DNA of 64,000 nucleotides from Alphaproteobacteria bacterium HGW-Alphaproteobacteria-1 (GCA_002842985.1 PHEQ01000026.1:1-64000); one strand, 5' to 3'; shown: positions 28,794-37,880, numbered from the stretch's first letter. The notes: generated by a model from the sequence alone, not told the origin. A program made the numbers and translations.

Positions 28794-30025
28794 CCCCTCC
28801 TTTCGTCCAGATCCATGCGCGCCAAAAGCATGACCGCGCCAAGTTTGAGCAGGCAGGGCAGCCCGCCATAAAGTAGCGCCAGCAGCCGCAGCGCGGCCTC
28901 GTCATTCTGTGCTCCTGCCCGAAACCCGCCCGCCTCGAGCGTGGGCAGAACCGCCACCGCCGCCAGTGCCAGCGTGAATTTCGACACAAACGCCCAGAGG
29001 CTGAACCCTTCGGCGGCGCCGGGGGCTACCTCGGCCATGCGGCGGGCGAAGAGCGCGGGCAAAAGCGTCATGTCCGCCCCCGTCGCCGCCCCCGAGATCA
29101 CGCAGATGAGCGCAAAGGCCATCGTGTTCCCCGGCCCGAGTGTCACCGCCCAGCCAAACGCCGCGATCGAAAGCGCCATCGCCGCAAGCAGCATCCGCTT
29201 GGCCCCGTGCCGCTCTGCCAGCGCCCCCCAAACGGGCGCCGCAAGCGCCGCGCAGAGAAAGAAGAGGAGCAGATAAGCCCCCTCCCATCCCGGCGCGTCA
29301 AGGCGGCTCTCGACGAAGAAGAGAAACAGCGTCGAGGTAATCGCCACCGGCGCGGCATTCACGAGCGCGATGAGCAGAAGCCTGCGCGCCACCACATCGC
29401 GCAACACCGGCCCAAAACCCGTGGGCGCGACGCGCACCCCCTGCCATTCGCCCGCCATTGCGACCCACGCGACAAGCGCCAGCGCCGCGAAAGCGAGCGC
29501 AAAGCCCGCATACCCGCCAAGCGCCAGAGGGGCCACCGCCGCCGCACAGATCCCCAGAAGCGCGCCCGTTTCCCGCCAGCGGGCAAGGCGCAGATGCCCC
29601 GCCATGGGCAGGCGATCCGCCGCCGCAACCCCTTCGGCATAAAAGCAGATGGTCAGGAAACTGAAGGCGGTGAACACGACCGACAGCATCAGGGCGAACC
29701 ACCAAAGCGGCGCAATCGGCGGGGCCACGGCGAAAAGCCCCACCATCCCCCCCGCGATGAGCACCACCGCCACGCTGACGGCCAGCCTGCGCACCGCACT
29801 CAGCCGCGCGGCCAGCCAGCCAAGCGCGGGGTCCTGCACCACGTCGATGAGGCGCAGCACGAAGAGCGCCGTGCCAAGTGCCGCAAGCGATACGCCGTGC
29901 GCATCGGCATAGACCTTGGGCGCGTGGATGTAGAGCGGCAGGCCGGCGGCGGCGAGCATCGCGGCAAAAATCGCCCAGGACGGCAGGCGCGGGGCCGTCG
30001 TCGCGGTGAGGGCAACGGTGGTCAT
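28790..30025 (-). CDS. MFS transporter (MFS_2/GPH type) in the RpoE-linked operon
   Basis: This is a 411-residue protein with about twelve membrane segments and the GPH-like motif DVVQDPALGWLAARL near residue 60. Its start at MTTVALT overlaps the DUF1365 gene stop as ATGA; the open frame upstream is a shadow. The substrate is unknown. Tight coupling to DUF1365 and an amine-oxidase-type flavoprotein suggests lipid or lipid-precursor handling. Confidence 0.75.
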   Translation of the reverse strand: MTTVALTATTAPRLPSWAIFAAMLAAAGLPLYIHAPKVYADAHGVSLAALGTALFVLRLIDVVQDPALGWLAARLSAVRRLAVSVAVVLIAGGMVGLFAVAPPIAPLWWFALMLSVVFTAFSFLTICFYAEGVAAADRLPMAGHLRLARWRETGALLGICAAAVAPLALGGYAGFALAFAALALVAWVAMAGEWQGVRVAPTGFGPVLRDVVARRLLLIALVNAAPVAITSTLFLFFVESRLDAPGWEGAYLLLFFLCAALAAPVWGALAERHGAKRMLLAAMALSIAAFGWAVTLGPGNTMAFALICVISGAATGADMTLLPALFARRMAEVAPGAAEGFSLWAFVSKFTLALAAVAVLPTLEAGGFRAGAQNDEAALRLLALLYGGLPCLLKLGAVMLLARMDLDERRG

Positions 30026-30780
30026 CGGCTGACCTCGTCGGGGGGCGGTGCGGGGCGCGACCGAAACCGCGCGCCCTTCCACCAGAGCCGCAGCGCCTGC
30101 CAATGGATCAGCGCCAACACCCGGCGAGAGCCGAACGGGCGGCGCAGCGCCGCCCCCAGCATCCCCCGCAGACGCAAGGGAGCTATCGGGCCGGTCAGCG
30201 TCGCCACCACCCCGCCATTGCCCGCCGTCAGGTCGATCCAGATGCCGATGCGATCCGCGCGCAGATCAAAGCGAAACTCATACCGCCCCTCCACCGGCTG
30301 AAACGGCGAGACGTGAAAACACTTGCGCGCGCTCAGCCGGTCGGACGCCGTGATCGGCGCGCAATCATCCCGGTGGCACAGATAGGAATGACGGTCGCCA
30401 TAGGTATTCGTGACCTCGGCGATGATCACCGGCACATTTCCCGCGTCATCGCGGCAAATCCAGAACGCGACCGGGTTGAACACATGGCCAAGAACGCGCG
30501 GCTGCGCCAGAAGCTCGATCCGCGCGGGCGCGGGCAGGCCATGCGCGGCAAGCACCTCTCGGACCCAGAGCGCGCCGCGCCCCTTGCCCGGTGCGCCGCC
30601 ATGGTCGCTGTCATGCAGCGAGATCAGCCCCGCCCGGTTGCGCCCGAAAAGGCGCGGGCCGCGTGGTGCTTCGGCCTCGGCATCAAGCAGCAGGTAATCC
30701 ACGCCATAGCGAAAGGCATTTTCCACCGCGCCCTTGCGCCCGTGCCAGGTATGGCCCGCGATATGGGCAACCCCGGTCAT
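30022..30780 (-). CDS. DUF1365 family protein
   Basis: This 252-residue protein carries NPVAFWIC, VTNTYGDRHSYLC and ARKCFHVSPFQP, the conserved blocks of DUF1365. The family almost always lies beside an FAD amine oxidase and often a cyclopropane-fatty-acid synthase, as here with the next gene. It is thought to act in fatty-acyl modification, with no biochemical proof visible in the sequence. The start at MTGVAHI overlaps the flavoprotein gene by 4 bases. Confidence 0.8.
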   Translation of the reverse strand: MTGVAHIAGHTWHGRKGAVENAFRYGVDYLLLDAEAEAPRGPRLFGRNRAGLISLHDSDHGGAPGKGRGALWVREVLAAHGLPAPARIELLAQPRVLGHVFNPVAFWICRDDAGNVPVIIAEVTNTYGDRHSYLCHRDDCAPITASDRLSARKCFHVSPFQPVEGRYEFRFDLRADRIGIWIDLTAGNGGVVATLTGPIAPLRLRGMLGAALRRPFGSRRVLALIHWQALRLWWKGARFRSRPAPPPDEVSR

Positions 30781-32054
30781 TCGGCCGCCACCGACCGCGT
30801 GTCGCGCGCGAGGATTGCCTCGGCCACCTCCAGCCCGCTCCACAGCCCGTCCTCGTGAAACCCGTGCCGCAGCCACGCGCCGCAAAACCATGTGCGCCGC
30901 CGCCCGTTGCCCGCGCGCACCCGGCCCTGCGCGGCCATCGCGGCCAGATCGTAGACCGGGTGGCGCAGCGTGACCTGATCGTAAATCAGCTCCTCGCGGA
31001 TCGGGCGGGTGGTGTTGAGGGTGACGAAATGCAGATCATCCTCGGGGATCGGCTGAAGGCTGTTCATCCAGTAGGTCAGGTCGATCTGCCCCGCGCGTTT
31101 GGTCCGCGCCTCGGTATAGTTCCACGACGACCAGACCGCGCGGCGGCGCGGCATGAGGCGCGCATCGGCATGAAGCGTGATGTCGTTCGGCTGATAGGCG
31201 ATGGCGCCCAGATCGGCGCGCTCAACCTCGTCGGCATCCGACAGCAGCGCCAGGCTGTCATCGGAATGGGTGGCGAGAACCAGTTCATCGAACCGCTCCC
31301 AGTCGCCGCCCTCGGCGCGGACCTCTACGCCGTCGCTCAAACGGCGGATCCCCGCCACGGGCGCCCCAAGGCGAAGGTCCGCCCCGGCGCCGCGGAGCGC
31401 CACCTCGAGCCGCGCGACATAGGCGCGCGAACCGCCCTCGACCGTGAACCATTGATGCTGCTCGTCGTAACCCAGAAGCCCGTGATTCTTGAAAAACTGC
31501 ACCAGTGCCCGAGCCGGAAAATCGAGGACCTTCTCCACCGGAGTGGACCAGATCGCGCCGGAGAACGGCGTGAGATAATAGTCACGGAACCAGCGGCCGA
31601 GGCCCATCTTGCGGATCAACTCGCGGGTGGTCAGCCCCGCCTGCTCTGACGCGGCAAGTGCGCCCGCGTTGAAACGGAAGATATCGCGCAGCATGAGCCA
31701 GTGCCGAGGGTCGAACGCGCGGGTGGATTGCGCAAAATAGGAGCGCGCGCCCTGCAACCCGTACTCGAACGCACCATCCCGGAACGATGCGCCAAAGCTC
31801 ATGTTGCTGGGCACCACCGGCACGCCCAACCGCTCGAACATGGCCGTAAGGTGGGGATAGGTGGCGTAGTTGAAGACGATGAACCCGGTATCGACCGGCT
31901 GATCACCGCGCTTGCCCGCCATCACCGTGCGCGCGTGTCCACCAAGGCGCGGCTCGGCCTCGAAAAGCGTGACATGATGGCGCGCGGCCAGCCGTTCGGC
32001 GGCACCCATGCCGCTGATACCGGCACCGATCACGGCAATCTTTCTGGGGGTCAT
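30777..32054 (-). CDS. FAD-dependent amine-oxidase-type oxidoreductase (RSP_1091-like)
   Basis: The 425-residue flavoprotein begins IAVIGAGISGMGAAERLA with LFEAEPRLGGHARTV, the two FAD-binding elements of the amine oxidase/phytoene desaturase superfamily. The start at 32054 is fixed by this Rossmann motif; the longer frame is read-through. It is the first gene of the operon divergent from rpoE. In Rhodobacter sphaeroides the gene in this position is RpoE-dependent and takes part in unsaturated/furan fatty acid formation under singlet oxygen; a similar role is inferred. Confidence 0.82.
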   Translation of the reverse strand: MTPRKIAVIGAGISGMGAAERLAARHHVTLFEAEPRLGGHARTVMAGKRGDQPVDTGFIVFNYATYPHLTAMFERLGVPVVPSNMSFGASFRDGAFEYGLQGARSYFAQSTRAFDPRHWLMLRDIFRFNAGALAASEQAGLTTRELIRKMGLGRWFRDYYLTPFSGAIWSTPVEKVLDFPARALVQFFKNHGLLGYDEQHQWFTVEGGSRAYVARLEVALRGAGADLRLGAPVAGIRRLSDGVEVRAEGGDWERFDELVLATHSDDSLALLSDADEVERADLGAIAYQPNDITLHADARLMPRRRAVWSSWNYTEARTKRAGQIDLTYWMNSLQPIPEDDLHFVTLNTTRPIREELIYDQVTLRHPVYDLAAMAAQGRVRAGNGRRRTWFCGAWLRHGFHEDGLWSGLEVAEAILARDTRSVAAE

Positions 32055-32137
32055 GAGCGGGAACCTGCTGTTGTTGTTGCGATCATTACGCGGAAGGCGC
32101 GTCTGCGGATTAGAATGATCACCCCTGCGCGCAAAAG

Positions 32138-32167
32138 TGATCCGGGGACATTCCGTCCACGTAACAG
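32138..32167 (+). promoter_or_regulatory. RpoE-type promoter for rpoE-chrR
   Basis: TGATCC (32138-32143), an 18-base spacer and TAACAG (32162-32167) match the -35 TGATC and -10 TAA pattern of group IV RpoE promoters in Rhodobacter. Transcription would start about 75 bases before the chosen rpoE ATG, which argues against the in-frame ATG at 32172. This gives self-activation. A TGATCA on the other strand may belong to the divergent operon but lacks a good -10. Confidence 0.7.
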
Positions 32168-32249
32168 CTTTATGTTGATGGATGCCACATCGGCGGAAGC
32201 CGCGCCTGCCCTCTCGCTCGCCCCGGCGGCGCGTGATAAGGCCCGGTGC

Positions 32250-32831
32250 ATGACGAAGAGAGTGACGGAAACCGACGTGGCATCGACGGACGCGAACAAA
32301 GAGAACGAGGATTGGGTGGCGTGCATGGCCCTCATACGCGATGCGGGCGACGAGGCAGCTTTTGCCCGCCTGTTTTCGCACTTCGCGCCGCGCGTGAAGG
32401 GGTTTCTCATGCGCTCGGGGGCCGATGCCGCGCTGGCCGAGGAAGTGGCACAAGACGTCATGGCAACGCTCTGGCGCAAATCGCACCTCTTCGATCCGGC
32501 GCGTGCCTCTGTGGCGACGTGGATTTTCACCATAGCGCGCAACCGGCGCATCGACGTTTTGCGCCGCGCCAGGCGGCCCGAACCCGAGGACCTGCCCTGG
32601 GGGCCGGAACCCGAGCCCGATCAGGCCGATACGATGGCCCTGCAACAGGAAAGCGAACAGCTTGGCCGCGCGCTGGCCACCCTGCCCGAAAAACAGCGCG
32701 TGCTGATCGAAAAGGCCTATTTCAGCGATCTCAGCCATTCCGAGATCGCCGAACAGACCGGCCTGCCGCTCGGCACGATCAAATCCCGAATCAGACTGGC
32801 GCTCGACCGGCTGCGCCACGCAATGAAATGA
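32250..32831 (+). CDS. rpoE: ECF sigma factor RpoE (ChrR-controlled, ECF11)
   Basis: This is a 193-residue sigma factor. Region 2 includes FSHFAPRVKGFLMRSGA and AEEVAQDVMATLWRK, and region 4 includes LPEKQRVLIEKAYFSDLSH with SEIAEQTGLPLGTIKSRI as the helix-turn-helix. The pairing with a zinc cupin anti-sigma and the divergent operon identify it with the singlet-oxygen sigma factor of Rhodobacter. The stop lies 7 bases before chrR. Confidence 0.92.
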   Translation: MTKRVTETDVASTDANKENEDWVACMALIRDAGDEAAFARLFSHFAPRVKGFLMRSGADAALAEEVAQDVMATLWRKSHLFDPARASVATWIFTIARNRRIDVLRRARRPEPEDLPWGPEPEPDQADTMALQQESEQLGRALATLPEKQRVLIEKAYFSDLSHSEIAEQTGLPLGTIKSRIRLALDRLRHAMK

Positions 32832-32838
32832 AGTCCCG

Positions 32839-33486
32839 ATGACCCAGATCAAGCATCACCTTACCGACGCGCTCCTCATGGCCTATTCCGCAGGGTCCCT
32901 GCCGGAAGCGTTCAACCTGACCGTGGCCACACATATTTCCCTGTGCGACGAGTGTCGCGCGCGGCTGGGGGCGTTTGATGCCGTAGGCGGTGCGCTGCTG
33001 GAGCAAGCGGCGGTGCCGATGGCCCAGGACGGTCTTGCCGCCACCATGGCGCTTATCCGCGCGGGAGGCGAGACAACGCGCGAGCGGCCTGCCCCGCGAA
33101 ACACCGGCGTGCTGCCCGCGCCGCTGCGCGACTATATCGGCGGCGATCTCGAGGCGGTGCGTTGGCGCCCCATCGGCATGGGCGTCAAACAGGCGATCCT
33201 GCCCACGTCGAAAGACGCAACCGCGCGCCTCCTCTATATCCCCGCCGGGGCGGCGGTGCCCGATCACGGCCACCGAGGCACAGAACTTACCCTCGTTCTT
33301 CAGGGCGCGTTCCTCGATGAGACCGCGCGCTTTGGACCCGGCGATATCGAGGTGGCGAATGAAGAAATGGATCACATGCCGGTGGCCGATATCGGAGCCG
33401 ATTGCATCTGCCTCGCCGCGACCGATGCGCCGCTGCGGTTCCGTGCGCTGATGCCGAGGCTGGCGCAGCCTTTCCTGCGGATTTGA
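32839..33486 (+). CDS. chrR: Zinc-binding anti-sigma factor ChrR
   Basis: This is a 215-residue two-domain protein. The N-terminal anti-sigma domain binds zinc through the H-x3-C-x2-C motif (H32, C36, C39 in THISLCDEC) plus an N-terminal histidine. The C-terminal cupin, with GAAVPDHGHRGTE and GDIEVANEEMDHMP, supplies further metal ligands needed to sense singlet oxygen. It holds RpoE inactive until the signal triggers its loss. All key residues are present. Confidence 0.93.
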   Translation: MTQIKHHLTDALLMAYSAGSLPEAFNLTVATHISLCDECRARLGAFDAVGGALLEQAAVPMAQDGLAATMALIRAGGETTRERPAPRNTGVLPAPLRDYIGGDLEAVRWRPIGMGVKQAILPTSKDATARLLYIPAGAAVPDHGHRGTELTLVLQGAFLDETARFGPGDIEVANEEMDHMPVADIGADCICLAATDAPLRFRALMPRLAQPFLRI

Positions 33487-33629
33487 GGGGCAGGCAGACA
33501 CGACGGGCTCCGGTCCGGTGATGGCTGGTGTCGACGCCCTGCCCAATTAAGTCCCGACCCGCCCTGATTTCGCGCACTCAAATGCGTGGCGGTCCGCACA
33601 GGGGCTGATACCATTGCGCTGTCGGCGTT

Positions 33630-33788
33630 TTGAGACACGTTTCAACCCGTGTTCATGCGATCATTTCCATCGCAGGTTCTGTTGACCCTGAGACAGACGC
33701 TCCCGCAGCTTGCGTCGGCGCACCTGACGCCGGTGGCATCGTAGTTGGCACGTCATCAAAGACTGTTAGTGTATCCAAGGCACAATAA
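33630..33788 (+). pseudogene. Possible PAAR-domain remnant
   Basis: In one forward frame this stretch ends PAACVGAPDAGGIVVGTS and SKTVSVSKAQ before a TAA. This resembles the PAARVGD...GGxVVxGSxTVxIxGKPA pattern of PAAR spike-tip proteins of type VI secretion. There is no ATG start, only a possible TTG, and about half a domain remains. The rest of the 332-base gap after chrR (33487-33818) shows no other gene. The similarity is short and could be chance. Confidence 0.25.
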
Positions 33789-33818
33789 TGTCGTCGGTTA
33801 CATGATCGGGGGTGCGGG

Positions 33819-34433
33819 ATGGCGAAATTGCGGGCTGACGGGGCGGTGATCCACCCCGATTGCGAGATCACCGATTGCGCGTTCGGAGCCTTTACCGAGA
33901 TCGGGCGCGGCAGCCGTCTCGCGCATGTGGCGATAGGGGACTATTCCTATTGCGACCGGGTCTGTGATCTGGCCAATGCCGAGATCGGCAAATTCGCCAA
34001 TATCGCCAGTTTCGTGCGCGTGGGGGCGACGGATCATCCGCTGGACCGGGCGTCGTTGCATCATTTTCTCTATCGCTCGGCAAGCTATTGGGAGGATGCC
34101 GAGGATGATGACCTGTGGTTCGACAAGCGCCGCGCGCGGGTGGCGCGGATCGGACATGACACCTGGATCGGGCATAACGCACAAGTCAAACCGGACGTGA
34201 CGGTGGGCCATGGCGCAGTGGTCGCGGCGGGGGCGGTGGTGACGCGCGATGTGGCCCCGTACATGATTGTGGCGGGAGTGCCTGCGCGGCCCTTGCGCGC
34301 GCGGCTTGCCCCCGATCTGGCAGAACGGATGATGGACCTTGCCTGGTGGGACTGGGATCATGCGCGGCTACGCGCGAGCCTTGACGATTTCCGCTCGCTC
34401 TCGGCGGTTGAATTCATCGAGAAACACGCATGA
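33819..34433 (+). CDS. Hexapeptide-repeat acetyltransferase (phosphonate-metabolism associated type)
   Basis: This 204-residue protein is built of left-handed beta-helix repeats (IGRGSRLAHVAIGDYSYC, IGHDTWIGHNAQV, VGHGAVVAAGAVV) and ends with the IVAGVPARPLR motif of xenobiotic/chloramphenicol-type acetyltransferases. The wording fits the transferase subfamily commonly found inside phn operons. Here it stands alone beside insertion-sequence debris, 20 kb from phnCDEE. Its acceptor substrate is unknown. Confidence 0.8.
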   Translation: MAKLRADGAVIHPDCEITDCAFGAFTEIGRGSRLAHVAIGDYSYCDRVCDLANAEIGKFANIASFVRVGATDHPLDRASLHHFLYRSASYWEDAEDDDLWFDKRRARVARIGHDTWIGHNAQVKPDVTVGHGAVVAAGAVVTRDVAPYMIVAGVPARPLRARLAPDLAERMMDLAWWDWDHARLRASLDDFRSLSAVEFIEKHA

Positions 34434-34437
34434 AAAA

Positions 34438-34457
34438 GGGCGGCCCGAAGGCCGCCC
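34438..34457 (+). terminator. Hairpin after the acetyltransferase gene
   Basis: GGGCGGCC (34438-34445) pairs with GGCCGCCC (34450-34457) around the stable tetraloop CGAA, 4 bases after the stop codon and after a run of A. The forward side lacks a T-run, whereas the reverse strand has one (from the A-run). Confidence 0.6.
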
Positions 34458-34538
34458 CGGTACATTCTGCAATCGCGCTTGGAATTGGGACGGCCTTGCC
34501 AGCTTGCTGACGCATCCTGGGGCGTCTGGCGTTTTGTC

Positions 34539-34849
34539 ATGAAGATACCAGCCGAGATGCCGCGCCTGAAGGGCTGCCGTTTGCCCCGTGAAGTTGGCCT
34601 GTGCCTCATGGGCCGATCATCGCTTCGCGCTCGGCACGGCGCGCGTCGAGGATCTGCTGGCTGAACGCGGTATGACCGTCAGCCGGGAAAGCGTGCGCAC
34701 ATGGGTGAACCGGATTGGCCCGCATTTTGCCGATGGCATCAAGCGTGACCGTCCCGCTGCTGCCGACAAATGGCATCTGGACGAGCGTGTTGCATGGATG
34801 GGCGCAACGGGGAGAGGTGGCTCGGTTGATCTGACGACACGACAGCGGG
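34539..34849 (+). pseudogene. IS6-family transposase fragment (frameshifted, truncated)
   Basis: Frame one reads MPRLKGCRLPREV, and after a frameshift another frame reads ADHRFALGTARVEDLLAERG, then SRESVRTWVNRIGPHFAD and KWHLDE. This is the N-terminal half of an IS6-type transposase up to the first catalytic Asp region. The DDE core beyond is missing because the sequence switches abruptly to an IS5-like start. It cannot be active. Confidence 0.8.
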
Positions 34850-35014
34850 ATGCCTTTTAAGCATAATGCGTCGCGGCGGGATAAGTTTGCCAAGGCAAAG
34901 TACCGCGTTGCGAACTGGCCCGAGTATGACGAGTCGTTGCGCCAGAGAGGCGACGTGACGGTCTGGTTCAGCGTGACCGAACTCGGTCATGCGGTCTGTG
35001 AGCGTGTGATCTGA
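34850..35014 (+). pseudogene. IS5-family transposase N-terminal fragment
   Basis: A 54-residue frame, MPFKHNASRRDKFAKAKYRV then NWPEYDESLRQRGDVTVWFS, is the characteristic start of IS5-group transposases. It ends in an unrelated tail and a stop. It directly abuts the IS6 fragment, so one insertion or deletion joined them. The following 197 bases (35015-35211) hold nothing that can be supported. Confidence 0.75.
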
Positions 35015-35211
35015 AACAGTGGGGAAAGGGGCCAGCATGCCCTGAAGCTGATCCGTGCAACACGGCCCTTCCGCACCGATCCGCGTGAAGGGCGCCATCC
35101 GAAAAAGACGAGCGATCGCTTCCAACGCTGATTGGGGCGGAAACCGGCTGTCGCCATGACGCCCCCGAGGGCCGGGCGCGGGCCGGGAGCAGGGATTTTT
35201 CCCCTTTCCTG

Positions 35212-35899
35212 TCACGTCCGCCCAATCCGCCGCACCGGCCGCATGGCGAGGGTGCTTGTGTCGATCAGCTGGAAAGGGTGCGCCTGATGGATCAGGGCAA
35301 TGGCCTCCAGTGCCGGGGCCGGGCGGAAATTCGCCGCAGTCTGCTGCCCGCCCAAAGCGGGGTGAAGCCGGGGGGCGAAGATATGGTCGGGGGACAGCGG
35401 GCCATGGATCTTTTTCAGTGTGCTGAACATCATGCGGCCGGTCTTTTCGTGCTCCCGGTCGAAACGCCGGTCATCCGCCATCCCGAAAACAACGGTCATT
35501 GAAATCTCGCCGTCCACCGGGGTTGGCTTGAAAAGCTGGCCGCAGAACACCCATTTCGGCAGAGTCATCAGCGTGATCTCGCCCAGCGTTTCATCCCAGA
35601 TCTCGATCTGGCCAAAGGGGCCGAGCGCGAAGGGGATCATGCGACGATGAAATGGGGGGCGCCCGCGAACAGGCGGTCCAGAAGCGGCGCATAGCGCAGC
35701 GGATCTACGACCTGAAACCCGCCACCAAACCAGTCGAACCGGCCAAAGCGCCGCCAGACTTCCTGCAGACATCCGGGCGCCCGGTCCTTCAGCGCCGCGA
35801 GACTGGTCTCGGGCATCGGGCAAGGGGTCTGGGCTTGCCGAAATCCTCCGGCATATCCGCGATATTCTCATCAGTTCTCGACACATCTGCCTGTTTCAT
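35212..35899 (-). pseudogene. Tdi1/GAD-like (DUF1851) type VI immunity gene, frameshifted
   Basis: Three overlapping left-going frames make one protein when joined. The first, from ATG at 35899, includes EDFGKPRPLARCP. The second, from 35816, includes LQEVWRRFGRFDWFGGGFQ and VVDPLRYAPLL. The third, from 35640, includes FGQIEIWDETLGEITL. This is the GAD-like/DUF1851 layout: an FGxP opening, L-x-W-x-x-G, then DPxxY and G-x-I-x-WDE. Frameshifts fall near 35816 and 35640. Intact relatives protect against type VI effectors of the Tde/GAD kind. It lies 27 bases after the next gene in the same direction. Confidence 0.6.
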
Positions 35900-35926
35900 G
35901 ATCGGCATCCATTGCCATTCTGTTCC

Positions 35927-36361
35927 TCAATCTGCCTGTCCAAACGGGCGGGCCTCCTCAAACCCCGCAGGCCAGTCGGCAAAACTTTCGATCCCAATGG
36001 CCTTCTGGTCGGGATCGTCGTCATGAAAACCCGAGACGATCAGCCAGAGATCGGGAAAGACCAGCATTCCGACCTCTTCCCATGCCGGGGCTGCCCGCAG
36101 AAAAACCCGAAGTATGTCTTGGGGCGGCTCTGCGAACACATCATGGCCTTGAAAGGTGATCCCTTTCGCCCTGCGCCTTACGCTGATGCCAAAGCCGCGG
36201 CCGTCCTGAAAGGCAATGGCAATGTCATTGGCGAAGAACCGTGTCTCTTTGGGACCCCGCGTATTGCTGGCGACCGGCGCGCCCAGCAGGTCTGCGGCCT
36301 CTGCAGGTGACAGGCCAAGTCGAAGCGGCCCAAGGCCGAGGCGGGGCAGTATTTCAAACAT
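35927..36361 (-). CDS. Possible immunity-type protein (unknown family)
   Basis: This 144-residue soluble protein has an N-terminal LGLGPLRLGLSPAEAADLLG, resembling the G-x-I/L-R-x-G-M-S-x-E-E-V start of several small immunity families, then ETRFF, IAIAF and IVSGFHDDD. No signal peptide or membrane segment is seen. It lies just upstream of the Tdi1-like pseudogene and 20 bases from the IS1380 end. The frame is intact. The immunity role is inferred from pattern and neighbour only. Confidence 0.45.
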   Translation of the reverse strand: MFEILPRLGLGPLRLGLSPAEAADLLGAPVASNTRGPKETRFFANDIAIAFQDGRGFGISVRRRAKGITFQGHDVFAEPPQDILRVFLRAAPAWEEVGMLVFPDLWLIVSGFHDDDPDQKAIGIESFADWPAGFEEARPFGQAD

Positions 36362-36381
36362 GTAATGTCCTCACGTCTAAC

Positions 36382-37880
36382 CCGAATTATTCATAAAGAA
36401 GTGGTGAGGGTAGTGTAAGCCTTTGGATTTAGGTATTTTTTGGTTGTCGACGCCAAAAGCTCCAGTTTCCAAGGCAGGCACCCTCACCATGATGCAGTCT
36501 ACCTCCCAAAAGCCCGTTTTGTCACCCGTGAATGGCAAGCCCGTCATGCTCAATTTTGACGGCGCGGAGATGAGTTCTGATGCTGGTCTGACGCTCTTGC
36601 GGGAAGTCGAACGCCGATACGACCTGGCGGGGCTTGTCGCCTCGTGCCTCACGGACCTGCGTGAACCGGGCAAGGTGCGGCACAGCCTGCAGGACATCAT
36701 CCGGTTCCGGATCATGATGATCGCGACCGGATATGAAGACGGCAACGATGCAACCGAGTTGCGCGATGATCCGGCGTTCAAGCTCGCTCTCGAGCGGGGG
36801 CCCGAGGCCGGGGCGGCGCTGTGCTCGCAGCCGACGATCTCGCGGATGGAGAACCTCGCCGACACCCGGGCGCTGATCCGGATGGCGCGTGAGATGGTGC
36901 GGTTTTACTGCGCGTCCTTTGCCCGCGCGCCCCGTCAGATCGTGCTCGACATCGACGACACCTTCGATACCGTCCACGGCCATCAGCAGCTGCGCCTGTT
37001 CAACGCGTATTACGATGAATACGGTTTCCAGCCGATCGTGGTCTTTGATGGGGAGGGCCGTCTTGTCGGGGTAGTGCTGCGCCCGGCGCGCCGCCCGACC
37101 GGCAAGGAGGCCGCCGCCCATATCCGGCGTTTGGCCCACGACCGAGGTTCTGCTGCGGGGCGACAGCCATTATGGCACCCCGGAGGTTCTCGACCTGTGC
37201 GACCGCCTCGGTCTGCGTTACGTGTTCGGCCTGTCGAAAAATGCGCGCCTGCGCGAGCATGTGCAAACCCTGGAGGCCTCCACGGCAGACCGCCATGCAC
37301 GCAAGGGCCAGAAACTGCGCCGGTTCAAGTCCTTCTCCTACGCGGCCCGGTCGTGGTCGAAAGAGCGGCGCGTCATTGCCCGGGTCGAGGTGGGCCCCTT
37401 GGGACGCGACACCCGCTTCATTGTGACCAATCTGATGGGCCCGCGCGGCAAGCACCTTTACGAGAGAGTCTATTCTGCGCGTGGGCAGGCCGAGAACCAC
37501 ATCAAGGGCTGGAAGAGCCATCTCGCCTCGGACAGAACGTCGTGTAAGAGCGCCAGCGCCAACCAGATGCGGCTCATGTTGCACGGGTGCGCCTACTGGC
37601 TGTGGTGGACGCTCCGCGCGGCCTGTCCGAAACGCTCGCCATGGCGTCATGCCCGCGTCAGACCCTCATCCGCCTCCTGTTCGACGCTCTCGCGCCGCCA
37701 CACCCGGCATGACGCCCACCATCGCGCCCCGCCAACCCTGAAACACCAACCCGAAAAGCCCCCAAAGACACCCCCGTCCGTCGTAAAACCGAGGGCGACA
37801 ATAGCACGTGCGACCAACAGATCGCGCTCGTCGGAAAACGCCACTCCCAGCCAGAACAGCGGGCCTCATGAATAATTCGG
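36382..37880 (+). mobile_element. IS1380-family insertion sequence, decayed
   Basis: The element is bounded by a 13-bp perfect inverted repeat, CCGAATTATTCAT at 36382-36394 and its complement at 37868-37880. It carries a broken IS1380-type transposase. The flanking bases (CTAAC before, TTTAAC after) are similar but do not form an exact symmetric duplication, so target-site duplication is uncertain. Confidence 0.85.
36489..37875 (+). pseudogene. IS1380-family transposase, frameshifted
   Basis: From the ATG at 36489 the frame reads PVMLNFDGAEMSSDAGLTLL, VLDIDDTFDTVHGHQQL (first catalytic Asp) and RPTGKEAAAHIRR. Near 37130 the frame shifts, after which VLLRGDSHYGTPEV, YVFGLSKNARL and YSARGQAENHIKGWKSHLAS (catalytic Glu region) continue in another frame. 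A further shift near 37650 disrupts the C terminus. It should be inactive in cis, although the ends could be mobilised by an intact relative. Confidence 0.85.

Noticed and set aside
32106..32130. Second RpoE promoter on the reverse strand for the divergent operon
   Set aside because: A TGATCA is present but no TAA-type -10 lies about 18 bases away; too weak to list.
34739..35215. 158-codon reverse frame across the IS6/IS5 fragments
   Set aside because: It is the complement of transposase coding sequence and has no own signature.
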